Positions 18,182-26,776 of a stretch of DNA of 64,000 nt are shown here, one piece after another (positions within the stretch are counted from its first letter, which is position 1; each line of letters opens with the position of its first letter). The notes beneath the pieces are model-generated. The model worked only from the letters and a program-made list of their open reading frames with translations. It did no database searches and was not told the DNA's origin. Made by a program: the position numbers and the translations under genes. The DNA is from Bacteroidota bacterium (lineage in GTDB: Bacteria > Bacteroidota > Bacteroidia > Flavobacteriales > Weeksellaceae), in assembly GCA_018902795.1 (NCBI GenBank), contig JAHIQD010000004.1, positions 259,269-323,268 on the forward strand. The letters run 5' to 3'.

Positions 18182-18330
18182 AATCATTTAAATTTGTGTT
18201 ATTAATATGCAAAAAAACTAAATATAATTTATATTTTACGTTAAAAAAATGATTTTAACAGAAACTTATGACAATGTCCATTTACAATTTTTATAACCAA
18301 AATCTTTTATCTTTGCACTAAATTTTTCAG

Positions 18331-18876
18331 ATGCTTTACACCATTCTCAAAGCTGTTCACATCATTTTTATGGTCAGTTATTTCGCCGGTATTTTTTACC
18401 TCGTCCGGCTGTTTGTTTACTACAAAGACACCGACGGTTTTCAAGAAAATAAAAAGCAGGTTCTTCGCGAACAGTATGTATTCATGGCGAGAAGATTATG
18501 GAACATCATTACCGTTCCTGCAGGAGTTATCATGCTTTTGAGCGGTGTAACGTTAATTATTTTAAATTCCGGATTAATGAAAATGCCGTGGTTCCACCTC
18601 AAACTCACTTTCTTATTAGGGCTCGGGATTTACCATTACTGGTGCTGGAAAAAAGTGCTGCAGATGAAAAATCTTAACGGAAATATACTTCCCATCAAAA
18701 ATATCCAACTCAGACAGGCCAATGAAATTGCAACTTTTATCCTGTTTCTGGTAGTGTTCACCGTCATTTTAAAATCAATGGTGATTGAATTCTGGTGGCA
18801 ATTAATCACAGGATTTTTCGTTCTGGTCTTTGTAATTATGACGACTGTAAAACTGGTAAACAAAAACAAAAAATAG
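18331..18876 (+). CDS. HemJ-like protein (UPF0093/CopD-like membrane protein)
   Basis: A 181-residue membrane protein whose first helix carries KAVHIIFMVSYFAGIFYLVRLFVYY, close to the HemJ signature (lHvi...WfAGLFYLPRLFVYH), followed by ARRLWNIITVPAGVIMLLSG and a HLKLTFLLGLGIYHYW helix. HemJ is a heme-dependent protoporphyrinogen IX oxidase. Databases often label such flavobacterial proteins CopD family. A TATCTTTG at 18308-18315 is a possible -7 element. It is about 60 bases ahead of gldF but need not be related to it. Confidence 0.7.
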   Translation: MLYTILKAVHIIFMVSYFAGIFYLVRLFVYYKDTDGFQENKKQVLREQYVFMARRLWNIITVPAGVIMLLSGVTLIILNSGLMKMPWFHLKLTFLLGLGIYHYWCWKKVLQMKNLNGNILPIKNIQLRQANEIATFILFLVVFTVILKSMVIEFWWQLITGFFVLVFVIMTTVKLVNKNKK

Positions 18877-18935
18877 ACTTGAATATCATTGAGGCGAATT
18901 TTCCCCACTTCAATTTTTATATTTGAAATTTAATT

Positions 18936-19664
18936 ATGATAGCAATATTTAAAAAGGAACTTTGGAGTTATTTTGGAAACTGGAGTGCATGGCTGATTAT
19001 CGGTGCGTTCAGTTTAATAGGAACACTCTTTTTATTTTTCTTTGAAAATGACTCTAACATTTTCGATATCGGGACAGCTTCCCTGCAAAGCTATTTCGTT
19101 CTTGTGCCGTGGTTACTGATGTTTATTATTCCAGCGGTTTCTATGAAAACACTGGCGGAGGAGCAACAGTCCGGAACTTTGAACTGGCTTTTTTCACAAC
19201 CTGTAAAAATCTCTGAAATTGTTCTTGGGAAATTTCTTTGCGTTTGGCTGGTCGGTATTCTCTGTTTGCTGCCGTCGCTTGTTTATTTTTATACTATCTA
19301 CGTTTTGGGAGTTCCCGAAGGAAATATCGATTTAGGAGCCACTTTCGGAAGTTATTTTGGTTTAATTATTTTAACGGCAGCCTTTTCCGCAGTTGGAATT
19401 TTAGCTTCATCGCTTTCCCAAAACCAAATCATGGCGTATCTGCTCGGCGTTTTCATGTGCTTTATTTTCTATTTTGGAATTGAGCAGCTTGCGAGTTATA
19501 AATTATTGGGCGGCGCGGATTATTTTCTCTCGACCCTTGGTTTTTATCAGCATTTTCTTGCATTTACACGGGGCTTAATCGATACAAAAGATGTTTTCTA
19601 TTTCCTTTTCGTGATTGGAATCTGTCTGTTTTTGGCTAAAATTTTTGTGGAAAAGAAAAAATAA
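18936..19664 (+). CDS. gldF: Gliding motility ABC transporter permease GldF
   Basis: A 242-residue ABC-2 type permease with about six membrane helices; the segment AVSMKTLAEEQQSGTLNWLFSQPVKISEIVLGKF is the typical coupling region. It is followed directly by gldG, the fixed order in flavobacteria. GldA, GldF and GldG form an ABC complex needed for gliding in Flavobacterium johnsoniae. GldA, the ATPase, is not in the window. A TATATTTG at 18918-18925 fits a -7 element. Confidence 0.88.
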   Translation: MIAIFKKELWSYFGNWSAWLIIGAFSLIGTLFLFFFENDSNIFDIGTASLQSYFVLVPWLLMFIIPAVSMKTLAEEQQSGTLNWLFSQPVKISEIVLGKFLCVWLVGILCLLPSLVYFYTIYVLGVPEGNIDLGATFGSYFGLIILTAAFSAVGILASSLSQNQIMAYLLGVFMCFIFYFGIEQLASYKLLGGADYFLSTLGFYQHFLAFTRGLIDTKDVFYFLFVIGICLFLAKIFVEKKK

Positions 19665-19689
19665 CAGAAATTATTTTAGAAATTAAGAA

Positions 19690-21345
19690 ATGAACAAAAA
19701 AAATATCATCTATATTATTCTTGCGGTCTTTTTATTGGCTGGCGTTTTCGGAATTTTTTCTAAACGTCTGGATCTGACTCAGGAAAAAAGATACACCCTT
19801 TCCGATTCTACCGTTAAAATTCTTGAATCTGTAAAAAAGCCTCTGAAAGTAGATGTTTATCTGGAAGGTGACTTTCCGGCAAGTTTCCGTCAGCTGCAGA
19901 ATGAAACAAAATTCATGCTTGAGGAATTCAGAAAAATCAATCCGAAAATCGATTTCAGATTCATCGATCCCATTAAAACCAAAATGTCGAAAGATACTTT
20001 AGCCGCAATGGGAATGCAGCCTTCTATCCTTCCTGATATGAAGGACGGTAAAATTTCGGAAATCGTCATGTTTCCGTTTGCCGCCATTAAATATGATTCC
20101 TACGGAGCTTCAATTCCTTTAATTATTAATCAGACAGGTATCGACGCATCCGAACAGCTTACCAGATCCATCGAAAATCTTGAATATAATTTCGCTTCCA
20201 ATATTAAAGCAATTACTGAAGAACGTAAGAAAAATATAGGAATTCTGATTAATCAGGATGAATTGGGTCCTGAGCAGTTTCAGGGTTTTATGGAAATGGC
20301 ACTCGAAAGTTACAACGCGGGTCCGGTAATTCCTGCCAACCAGAAAGAACTTTCTTTGGCTGATGTCCCGAAACTGAAAAATATGGATGCCATTGTGATT
20401 GCAAAACCCAGAAAAGCTTTCACTGAAAACGAAAAAGTAATTATGGATCAGTACATCATGAACGGCGGAAAAACGCTATGGATGATTGATGCCGTCAACG
20501 CAGAAATGGACACCCTTTTTCAGTCGAAAAAAATTATGGCATATCCGATGGACACCAATCTTACGGATTTCTTTTTCAATTACGGAATCCGGATAAATCC
20601 GGGATTGGTAAAGGACATGAAAAAATCGGCACTGATCAGAATTGTTTCCGGTGAAGTTGCCGGAAATCCACAGTTCAGCAGTTTTCTCTGGCCCTATTTC
20701 CCACTCGGAATTGCTGAGACTAAAAACCCGATTACCAAAAATATCAATCCTGTGAAATTTGAATTTCCGACTTCGATTGATACATTGGGAAGAAAAAATA
20801 TTAAAACCCGTGTACTTTTCGAATCGAGCGAAAGAACGAATGTGAAACAGGTTCCTAATTATGTTGCTTTGGGAGAAATTGTAAGTGCTGATTCTTTAAG
20901 TGAATTCGACAAACCTGCGGCTCCGAAAATATTCGCGGTAAGTTTAGAAGGTAAATTTACTTCCGCTTATGCATCAAGAAGTGAAAGAAATGCTTATCCG
21001 GGTTTCAAAGCACAAAGTGTTGCCAATAAAATGATCGTGGTTGCAGACGGTGATATTGGAAGAAACCAGGTTTACAAAGGAAAACCGCTGCCTTTAGGTG
21101 AAGATCTGCTGACGAAACAAACTTACGGAAACGAACAGTTTCTGAGAAATGCGCTGGATTTTCTTTTGGATGATTCCAATTTAATGGAACTCAGAAACCG
21201 AAATATTGAAGCCCGACCGCTCGACAGACAGAGAATTGATGAAGAAAAAACGAACTGGCAATGGATTAATTTACTGCTTCCTTTGGCCATTATCGGTTTG
21301 TTGGGCGCAATTTTCTTCTGGCTCAGAAAAAAGAAATTCGGGTAA
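19690..21345 (+). CDS. gldG: Gliding motility ABC transporter auxiliary protein GldG
   Basis: A 551-residue protein with an N-terminal membrane anchor (IIYIILAVFLLAGVFGIF), a large extracytoplasmic part of the ABC-type uncharacterised (GldG/IFT52-like) family starting FSKRLDLTQEKRYTLSDSTVKIL, and a C-terminal anchor (LLLPLAIIGLLGAIFFWLR) followed by a basic tail. It starts 25 bases after gldF. It works with GldF and GldA in the gliding apparatus; its presence agrees with the T9SS-sorted proteins nearby. Confidence 0.9.
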   Translation: MNKKNIIYIILAVFLLAGVFGIFSKRLDLTQEKRYTLSDSTVKILESVKKPLKVDVYLEGDFPASFRQLQNETKFMLEEFRKINPKIDFRFIDPIKTKMSKDTLAAMGMQPSILPDMKDGKISEIVMFPFAAIKYDSYGASIPLIINQTGIDASEQLTRSIENLEYNFASNIKAITEERKKNIGILINQDELGPEQFQGFMEMALESYNAGPVIPANQKELSLADVPKLKNMDAIVIAKPRKAFTENEKVIMDQYIMNGGKTLWMIDAVNAEMDTLFQSKKIMAYPMDTNLTDFFFNYGIRINPGLVKDMKKSALIRIVSGEVAGNPQFSSFLWPYFPLGIAETKNPITKNINPVKFEFPTSIDTLGRKNIKTRVLFESSERTNVKQVPNYVALGEIVSADSLSEFDKPAAPKIFAVSLEGKFTSAYASRSERNAYPGFKAQSVANKMIVVADGDIGRNQVYKGKPLPLGEDLLTKQTYGNEQFLRNALDFLLDDSNLMELRNRNIEARPLDRQRIDEEKTNWQWINLLLPLAIIGLLGAIFFWLRKKKFG

Positions 21346-21363
21346 ATAATTTCAAAAGATAAA

Positions 21364-21392
21364 AAACGGTTTTAAATATTTTGAAACCGTTT
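21364..21392. terminator. Bidirectional terminator after gldG
   Basis: AAACGGTTT pairs with AAACCGTTT around an eleven-base AT-rich loop, with A and T runs on the two sides. It separates gldG from the converging DUF4268 gene. Confidence 0.8.
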
Positions 21393-21396
21393 CTTT

Positions 21397-21825
21397 TTAA
21401 ACATCTTTGATAAAATCTTCGTATTCATAATAAAACCTTTCAAAACCTTCCATCTTCTCCACAAAAAACTCGAAAGTTTTCTGCCAGGTGTTTTTATTGA
21501 AAACAGAAACATTTTCTAAAGTCACCCAAACTCTTGAGATTACTTTTCCGTTTTCCAAAGTGTAAAATTCATCTTTCATGAATTCGCCCACCTCTTCTTT
21601 CAGTAGGTCTTCCAAAGACCAAATCTTTTCGTAATACGCGTTACGGAAGAGTTCGTCTTTCATTTCGATATCAATGGAGACTTCTGCTTTTTTGTTATCG
21701 GCATAAAATTTAAAAGAAAAATCTTTTATTTTGGTATCATAAAGCAGCCATTTCCTCGGAAAACTCTTCCCGAAAGCGATCCAAAAATCTTTTTTAAGCT
21801 GCTGCGCCTCCTGCTTACTGAACAT
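21397..21825 (-). CDS. DUF4268 domain protein
   Basis: A 142-residue soluble protein, rich in aromatic and acidic residues, starting FSKQEAQQLKKDFWIAFGKSFPRKW, which fits the DUF4268 family found as single genes in Bacteroidota and as a C-terminal part of some putative nucleases. No catalytic motif is visible in this single-domain form. It is a monocistronic gene next to the sulfur operon but reads the other way. Confidence 0.7.
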   Translation of the reverse strand: MFSKQEAQQLKKDFWIAFGKSFPRKWLLYDTKIKDFSFKFYADNKKAEVSIDIEMKDELFRNAYYEKIWSLEDLLKEEVGEFMKDEFYTLENGKVISRVWVTLENVSVFNKNTWQKTFEFFVEKMEGFERFYYEYEDFIKDV

Positions 21826-21911
21826 AGTGAAATATTGTTTTTGCGAACTTAAGGAATTTTTCAGTTTTTAGCCGACACTTTTATCTCAGAAGGTTTTATT
21901 ATTTTTACACC

Positions 21912-22319
21912 ATGTTATCTAAAAAATCACAGTATGCTTTGCGGGCCCTTTCCTATCTTGTTGCAAAACAGGAAGAAGGTCCTGTTTTAATTTCAGAAAT
22001 TGCGGAAAAGAAAAAAATTCCTATTAAATTTCTCGAAAATATTCTTCTCGAATTAAAGAAAGCAGAGATTCTTGACAGTAAAAAAGGGAAAGGCGGCGGC
22101 TATTTTTTCAATGCAAATCCGAAAGAAATTTCTCTTGCCCGAATCATCCGCCTGGTCAACGGACCTATCGCAATGCTGCCGTGTGTAAGCCTTAATTTCT
22201 ACGAAAACTGCATGAACTGTAATGAGAAGCATTGCGCCTTACACGATGTCTTAATAGAAGCTCGGGACGCGACACTCGCTGTGCTGGAAAAAAAATCACT
22301 TCTCGATTTGAGGGATTAG
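21912..22319 (+). CDS. Rrf2 family transcriptional regulator of sulfur assimilation
   Basis: A 135-residue Rrf2 protein: winged helix (KSQYALRALSYLVAK to IPIKFLENILLELKKAEIL, wing at KKGKGGGYFF) and a C-terminal cysteine cluster, Cys91, Cys100, Cys103 and Cys108. IscR-type Rrf2 proteins hold an iron-sulfur cluster with cysteines in this region, so an Fe-S or thiol sensor is possible; the spacing differs from the IscR C-X5-C-X5-C. Its place just before cysH and the dyad over the cysH promoter suggest it controls the operon, as CymR does in Firmicutes; that is inference. Confidence 0.85.
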   Translation: MLSKKSQYALRALSYLVAKQEEGPVLISEIAEKKKIPIKFLENILLELKKAEILDSKKGKGGGYFFNANPKEISLARIIRLVNGPIAMLPCVSLNFYENCMNCNEKHCALHDVLIEARDATLAVLEKKSLLDLRD

Positions 22320-22331
22320 GCTTTTTTTGAT

Positions 22332-22362
22332 TTATTAGTCTACCAGTTTTGTAGATTAATAA
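22332..22362. promoter_or_regulatory. Palindromic operator over the cysH promoter
   Basis: Two 12-base arms, TTATTAGTCTAC and GTAGATTAATAA, lie inverted around a seven-base spacer with a single G-T mismatch. The dyad covers the -33 element of the promoter that follows, so a bound protein would block the polymerase. The Rrf2 regulator encoded 12 bases upstream is the natural candidate. Confidence 0.65.
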
Positions 22363-22378
22363 TTAAGAACTAAATTTG
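22348..22378 (+). promoter_or_regulatory. Promoter of the cys operon (TTTG-N19-TAAATTTG)
   Basis: TTTG at 22348-22351 and TAAATTTG at 22371-22378 are separated by exactly 19 bases, the full Bacteroidota primary sigma factor pattern. It makes the ATG at 22400, not the in-frame TTG inside the -7 element, the start of cysH. Confidence 0.75.
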
Positions 22379-22399
22379 CCGGCAACTTATCCCTACTTT

Positions 22400-23092
22400 A
22401 TGCTTTCACAAGAAGATATTCTGTTCATCGAAAATCTACCGGCTGAAGACAGTTTACGTCACATTTCAGAAAAATTTTCTGAAGGCTCTGTTTTTTCCAC
22501 TTCTTTAGGACAGGAAGATCAGGTAATCACCGATATGATCTTCAGAAATCAGCTTCATATTAAAGTTTTCACTTTGGATACCGGAAGGCTTTTTTATGAA
22601 CATTACGAACTGCTTTCACAGAACAATGCACGGTACAAAACCAAAACTGAAGTCTATTTTCCCGATGCACAGGACGTGGAAAAATATGTGAATGAGAAAG
22701 GAATCAATGCGTTTTTTAATTCCGTAGAAAACCGAAAAGAATGCTGCTACATCCGAAAAGTAAAGCCTCTGAACCGCGCTTTGGAAGGCGCCAAAATATG
22801 GATTACCGGTTTACGGAGCGAACAGTCGGAAAACCGCGAAAATATGAAAATGGTCGAATGGGACAACGAAAAAAAACTTTTCAAATTCAATCCGCTGATT
22901 CACTGGACTTATCAGGATGTTTTAGATTACATCAAAATGAATAATGTTCAGGATTTGCCTCTTCATAAAAAGGGTTTCATCAGTGTTGGCTGCAAACCCT
23001 GCACCCGGGCAATTACTGAGGGAGAAAATCCAAGAGCGGGCCGCTGGTATTGGGAAGAATCCCAGAAAGAGTGCGGACTGCATTCCAAATAA
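22400..23092 (+). CDS. cysH: Thioredoxin-dependent adenylyl-sulfate (APS) reductase
   Basis: A 230-residue PAPS/APS reductase family protein. It has the PP-loop sequence SLGQEDQVITDM, the CC pair at residues 115-116, CxxC at 198-201 and the C-terminal catalytic ECGLH motif at about 224-228. The four cysteines CC...CxxC bind a 4Fe-4S cluster in APS reductases and are missing in true PAPS reductases, so the substrate should be APS and the product sulfite. This fits the lack of an APS kinase in the operon. First gene after the promoter; cysD follows 68 bases later. Confidence 0.9.
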   Translation: MLSQEDILFIENLPAEDSLRHISEKFSEGSVFSTSLGQEDQVITDMIFRNQLHIKVFTLDTGRLFYEHYELLSQNNARYKTKTEVYFPDAQDVEKYVNEKGINAFFNSVENRKECCYIRKVKPLNRALEGAKIWITGLRSEQSENRENMKMVEWDNEKKLFKFNPLIHWTYQDVLDYIKMNNVQDLPLHKKGFISVGCKPCTRAITEGENPRAGRWYWEESQKECGLHSK

Positions 23093-23160
23093 TTCCTTTC
23101 TTAAACCTCATCGTCCTTTTCAAATTTAAAGAAAATCTCAAGAACTTTTAGTTTACCAAT

Positions 23161-24069
23161 ATGAACAAATATAAATTAGACTATCTGGAACAGTTAGAAG
23201 CTGAAAGCATCTTTATTATGCGTGAAGTGGCGGCACAGTTCGAGAAACCTGCATTACTTTTCAGTGGCGGAAAAGATTCCATCACCCTGGTTCATCTCGC
23301 AAAAAAAGCTTTTGCACCCATGAAAATTCCATTTCCGCTTGTTCATATTGATACAGGACACAATTTCACAGAAGCTTTACAGTACCGCGATAATTTAGCG
23401 AAAGAAATAGGCGCCGAACTCATCGTAAGAAAAGTTGAAGATACCATCCGTGAGAAAAAGCTCACTGAACCGAAAGGTAAGTTTGCATCAAGAAACTGGC
23501 TTCAAACCCATACGCTGCTTGACACGATTGAAGAATTTAAATTCGATGCCTGTATCGGCGGTGCACGACGTGACGAAGAGAAAGCCAGAGCCAAAGAACG
23601 CTTCTTCTCCGTGCGGGATGAATTCGGCCAGTGGGAACCCAAACTTCAGCGACCCGAACTTTGGAACATCTACAATGGCCGAATTCATAAAGGAGAAAAC
23701 GTAAGGGTTTTTCCGATCTCAAACTGGACCGAACTCGATGTTTGGAATTATATCCGAAAAGAAAAAATTCAGCTTCCTTCCATTTATTTCGCGCACCAGC
23801 GTGATGTAATTGAACATGAAGGCCAGTTAATTGCTGTTTCCGATTTTATTACCATTGACGAAAATGATACAGTACTCAATAAAAAAGTACGGTACAGAAC
23901 TGTAGGCGACATGACGTGTACTGCAGCGGTAGAAAGCAGCGCACAAACACTGGATGAAGTAGTAAACGAAATTACAGCTTCCAGAATCTCAGAACGGGGC
24001 GAAACAAGAATTGATGACAAAGTAACCGAAGCTGCTATGGAAGACCGAAAAAAAGGCGGCTATTTTTAA
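23161..24069 (+). CDS. cysD: Sulfate adenylyltransferase subunit 2
   Basis: A 302-residue CysD with the PP-loop LLFSGGKDSITLVHLA, the GGARRDEEKARAKER stretch and the C-terminal RYRTVGDMTCTAAVES motif. It forms APS from ATP and sulfate together with CysN. The length is that of the family. It is in the middle of the operon, 54 bases ahead of cysN. Confidence 0.97.
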   Translation: MNKYKLDYLEQLEAESIFIMREVAAQFEKPALLFSGGKDSITLVHLAKKAFAPMKIPFPLVHIDTGHNFTEALQYRDNLAKEIGAELIVRKVEDTIREKKLTEPKGKFASRNWLQTHTLLDTIEEFKFDACIGGARRDEEKARAKERFFSVRDEFGQWEPKLQRPELWNIYNGRIHKGENVRVFPISNWTELDVWNYIRKEKIQLPSIYFAHQRDVIEHEGQLIAVSDFITIDENDTVLNKKVRYRTVGDMTCTAAVESSAQTLDEVVNEITASRISERGETRIDDKVTEAAMEDRKKGGYF

Positions 24070-24123
24070 CCGGAACAATCAGTAAATTTCACTCGTTCCC
24101 TCTAATTTATTACTATTTTAAAC

Positions 24124-25365
24124 ATGGATATATTAAGATTTATCACCGCCGGAAGTGTTGATGACGGAAAAAGCACCTTAATCGGAAGGCTGCTTTACGA
24201 CAGCAAAAGCATTTTAGTAGACCAGCTTGAAGCCCTGGAACAGCAATCTAAAAATAAAAATTCAGACGGCATTGATTTAGCCATTCTCACCGATGGTTTG
24301 CGCGCAGAAAGAGAACAGGGAATTACGATTGATGTGGCCTACCGTTATTTTTCAACTCCGAACAGAAAATTTATCATTGCAGATGCTCCGGGACATGTTC
24401 AGTATACCAGAAATATGATTACAGGTGCATCAAATTCCCAACTCATTATTATTTTGGTTGATGCCAGACAAGGTGTTATTGAGCAGACAAAGCGTCACTC
24501 TATTATTGCATCGCTGCTGAAGATGAAGCGTGTGGTAGTTGCGGTAAACAAAATGGATTTGGTTGATTATTCCGAAAAAGTTTTTAATAACATCAGGAAA
24601 GATTACGGCAAAGTAGCGGAAAGTCTTGACCTTAAAAATGTGGAATACTTCCCTATTTCCGCTTTCAATGGCGATAATATTGTAGAAAGATCCGATAAAA
24701 TGCCTTGGTTTAAAGATGAACCTCTTTTGGTGTTTCTCGAAAATGTTGAAGTAAGCAATGATGTAGATTACGACAATGCAAGATTTCAGGTTCAGTATGT
24801 CATCCGTCCGCAAACCGACGAACTGCATGATTACCGTGGTTACGCCGGCCAAATTATTTCCGGAACTTATAAAAAAGGCGATAAAATAACTATTCTTCCG
24901 GAGAATATTGAGACCACCATTTCTAAAGTGGAAACCGGCGGAACTGAAGTTGATGAAGTGTTCGCTTTACAGCCTGCGGTTATACATATAGAAGACGATA
25001 TCGATGTAAGTCGTGGTGATTTTTTTGTGAAAACCTTCAATCAGCCCAAAGTTGAAAATGAATTCGAAGCACTGGTTTGCTGGCTTGATAAACGCGAACT
25101 GAACGAGGGAAACAAATATTTCATTCAGCATAAAAGCAGACTCCTCAAAACCATCGTAAAAGAAATTGAATATAAAATTGATGTCAATACTTTACAGCAA
25201 ATAGCTGTTACCGATTCCATAAAGCTGAACGAAATTGTGAAAGTGCGACTGAAAACCGCATCACCTTTGGTTTTTGATGCTTTCGAAAAAAACAATGCAA
25301 CAGGAAGCGCAATTCTGGTCGACGAAACCAGTAATTCAACGGTTGGCGCTGTGATGCTTTTATAG
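24124..25365 (+). CDS. cysN: Sulfate adenylyltransferase subunit 1 (GTPase)
   Basis: A 413-residue elongation-factor-like GTPase with AGSVDDGKSTLIGRLLYD (P-loop), DAPGHVQYTRNM, NKMDLVD and two beta-barrel domains. GTP hydrolysis drives APS formation by CysD. There is no C-terminal APS kinase (CysC) domain, in agreement with an APS-reducing pathway. It ends 52 bases before the fused permease gene. Confidence 0.96.
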   Translation: MDILRFITAGSVDDGKSTLIGRLLYDSKSILVDQLEALEQQSKNKNSDGIDLAILTDGLRAEREQGITIDVAYRYFSTPNRKFIIADAPGHVQYTRNMITGASNSQLIIILVDARQGVIEQTKRHSIIASLLKMKRVVVAVNKMDLVDYSEKVFNNIRKDYGKVAESLDLKNVEYFPISAFNGDNIVERSDKMPWFKDEPLLVFLENVEVSNDVDYDNARFQVQYVIRPQTDELHDYRGYAGQIISGTYKKGDKITILPENIETTISKVETGGTEVDEVFALQPAVIHIEDDIDVSRGDFFVKTFNQPKVENEFEALVCWLDKRELNEGNKYFIQHKSRLLKTIVKEIEYKIDVNTLQQIAVTDSIKLNEIVKVRLKTASPLVFDAFEKNNATGSAILVDETSNSTVGAVMLL

Positions 25366-25417
25366 ATTTTAAAAAGTTGTATTAAATTTTTCTTAAGAAT
25401 AGCTGTAAATCTTTTTA

Positions 25418-26725
25418 ATGTCGTCTGAAAGCAAAATACACAACAAATCACTGAGCGTTTTCCTGAATCTGGAAAACCTGAAAGTGCTTATTGTTGGAGG
25501 TGGAACTGAAGCTCTTGAAAGCCTCAAATTGCTTGTTGAAAGTTTTCCGAAGACCGAAATCAATCTGATTTTTGAAACTGTTTCAGAAGAAATTAAAAAC
25601 TTCACTGACGGACATGAAAATATCAGAATTCACGAAAGACGATTCTTTGAAGATGATTTTTATAATGCTCATATCGCTTTAATTACCGATTGTGGCGTAG
25701 GTTTTTATACAGAAATCATTGACATCGTCCAGAAGAAAAATGTTCTAATCAGCATCGCCAATAAGCCGGAATTAAGTGATTTTCAACTGGAAAGTTTCAT
25801 TTCAAAAACTAACGGATCGCGTCAGGAGGAGCATAAATTAAAATGGCAATATTCCAAAGACGCTAAAAAATACCGAAGACTTGTCATTTACCTTTCGCTG
25901 GCTTTTGCCGCCTTTTTCCTGGGCATTGCCTTCGATAAATATTTTTCCTATGCTGAGGCGAAGGATTTTGTTTACGAGATTCCCAAAGAATTTTACTGGA
26001 TGCTTGCCATCGGATTTTTCGCACAAATGGTGGACGGTGCTTTAGGAATGGGTTATGGCTTAACGAGTTCTACACTGATGCTTGGTATGGGTGTGAAACT
26101 TCCTTCAATTTCGGGCTCTATCCACACCGCAGAAATGTTTTCAAGCGCCATGAGCGGCTATTCACATTACAAGTACGGAAACGTAAATAAAAAAATGTTA
26201 CTTTATCTCGCTGTTCCGGGCGTTATTGGCGCTGTTTGTGGCTCACTGCTCCTTATTTATCTCGGCAATGAATATGAAAATTTTGCCAAAGGTCTTATGG
26301 CAAGCTACACCCTCATTATGGGATACAGAATTACCCGGCTCGCGTTCAGGAAAATCGTCGTAAAAAAGAAAACATATATGGGAAGACTTGGTTTTCTTGG
26401 CGGGATGATGGATGCTTTCGGCGGCGGAGGTTGGGGACCGATTGTCACATCTACCCTTCTTTCCAAAGGCAGAAAAACCAATTACGTGATTGGAACCGTA
26501 AGCATGTCTGAGTTTTTTGTAACGCTTGCAGCAGCCATTGTTTTCTTTTCCAGTTTAGGAGTTTCAAATATTGAGATTATTTCAGGATTAATTATCGGCG
26601 GGGTTTTAGCAGCCCCTATTGCAGCGCGGTTAGCGGGTAAAATGCCACGGAAAACAGCGCTGATTTTTGTAGCCGCGTTACTGATTATTTCTAGCGCAAG
26701 AAATCTTTATAAAATTTTCTTTTAA
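25418..26725 (+). CDS. Fusion: siroheme-synthase-like N-domain + TSUP (TauE/SafE) permease
   Basis: A 435-residue protein of two parts. Residues about 15-135 look like the precorrin-2 dehydrogenase/ferrochelatase (CysG N-terminal, Met8) Rossmann domain: LKVLIVGGGTEALESLKLL and the ANKPELSDF segment. At the place of the catalytic Asp of CysG/Met8 (usual sequence NVxDxP) it has Asn115. From about residue 153 follow eight or so membrane helices of the TSUP family with DGALGMGYGLTSSTLMLGM and GGGGWGPIVTSTLLSKG, normally exporters or importers of sulfite, sulfate or organosulfur anions. As the last gene of the operon it probably moves a sulfur oxyanion. Confidence 0.85.
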   Translation: MSSESKIHNKSLSVFLNLENLKVLIVGGGTEALESLKLLVESFPKTEINLIFETVSEEIKNFTDGHENIRIHERRFFEDDFYNAHIALITDCGVGFYTEIIDIVQKKNVLISIANKPELSDFQLESFISKTNGSRQEEHKLKWQYSKDAKKYRRLVIYLSLAFAAFFLGIAFDKYFSYAEAKDFVYEIPKEFYWMLAIGFFAQMVDGALGMGYGLTSSTLMLGMGVKLPSISGSIHTAEMFSSAMSGYSHYKYGNVNKKMLLYLAVPGVIGAVCGSLLLIYLGNEYENFAKGLMASYTLIMGYRITRLAFRKIVVKKKTYMGRLGFLGGMMDAFGGGGWGPIVTSTLLSKGRKTNYVIGTVSMSEFFVTLAAAIVFFSSLGVSNIEIISGLIIGGVLAAPIAARLAGKMPRKTALIFVAALLIISSARNLYKIFF

Positions 26726-26730
26726 ATAAA

Positions 26731-26754
26731 AAAACCTCCCAAACGGAAGGTTTT
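26731..26754. terminator. Bidirectional terminator at the end of the cys operon
   Basis: AAAACCTCC pairs with GGAAGGTTTT with one bulged A. A and T runs on both sides; converging kbl lies beyond it. Confidence 0.75.
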
Positions 26755-26776
26755 ATATCATTTAAGTCTGACAGAA

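Noticed and set aside
22376..22399. Upstream TTG start of cysH
   Set aside because: The TTG is part of the promoter -7 element TAAATTTG, so it would not be transcribed in full; the ATG at 22400 fits the family.
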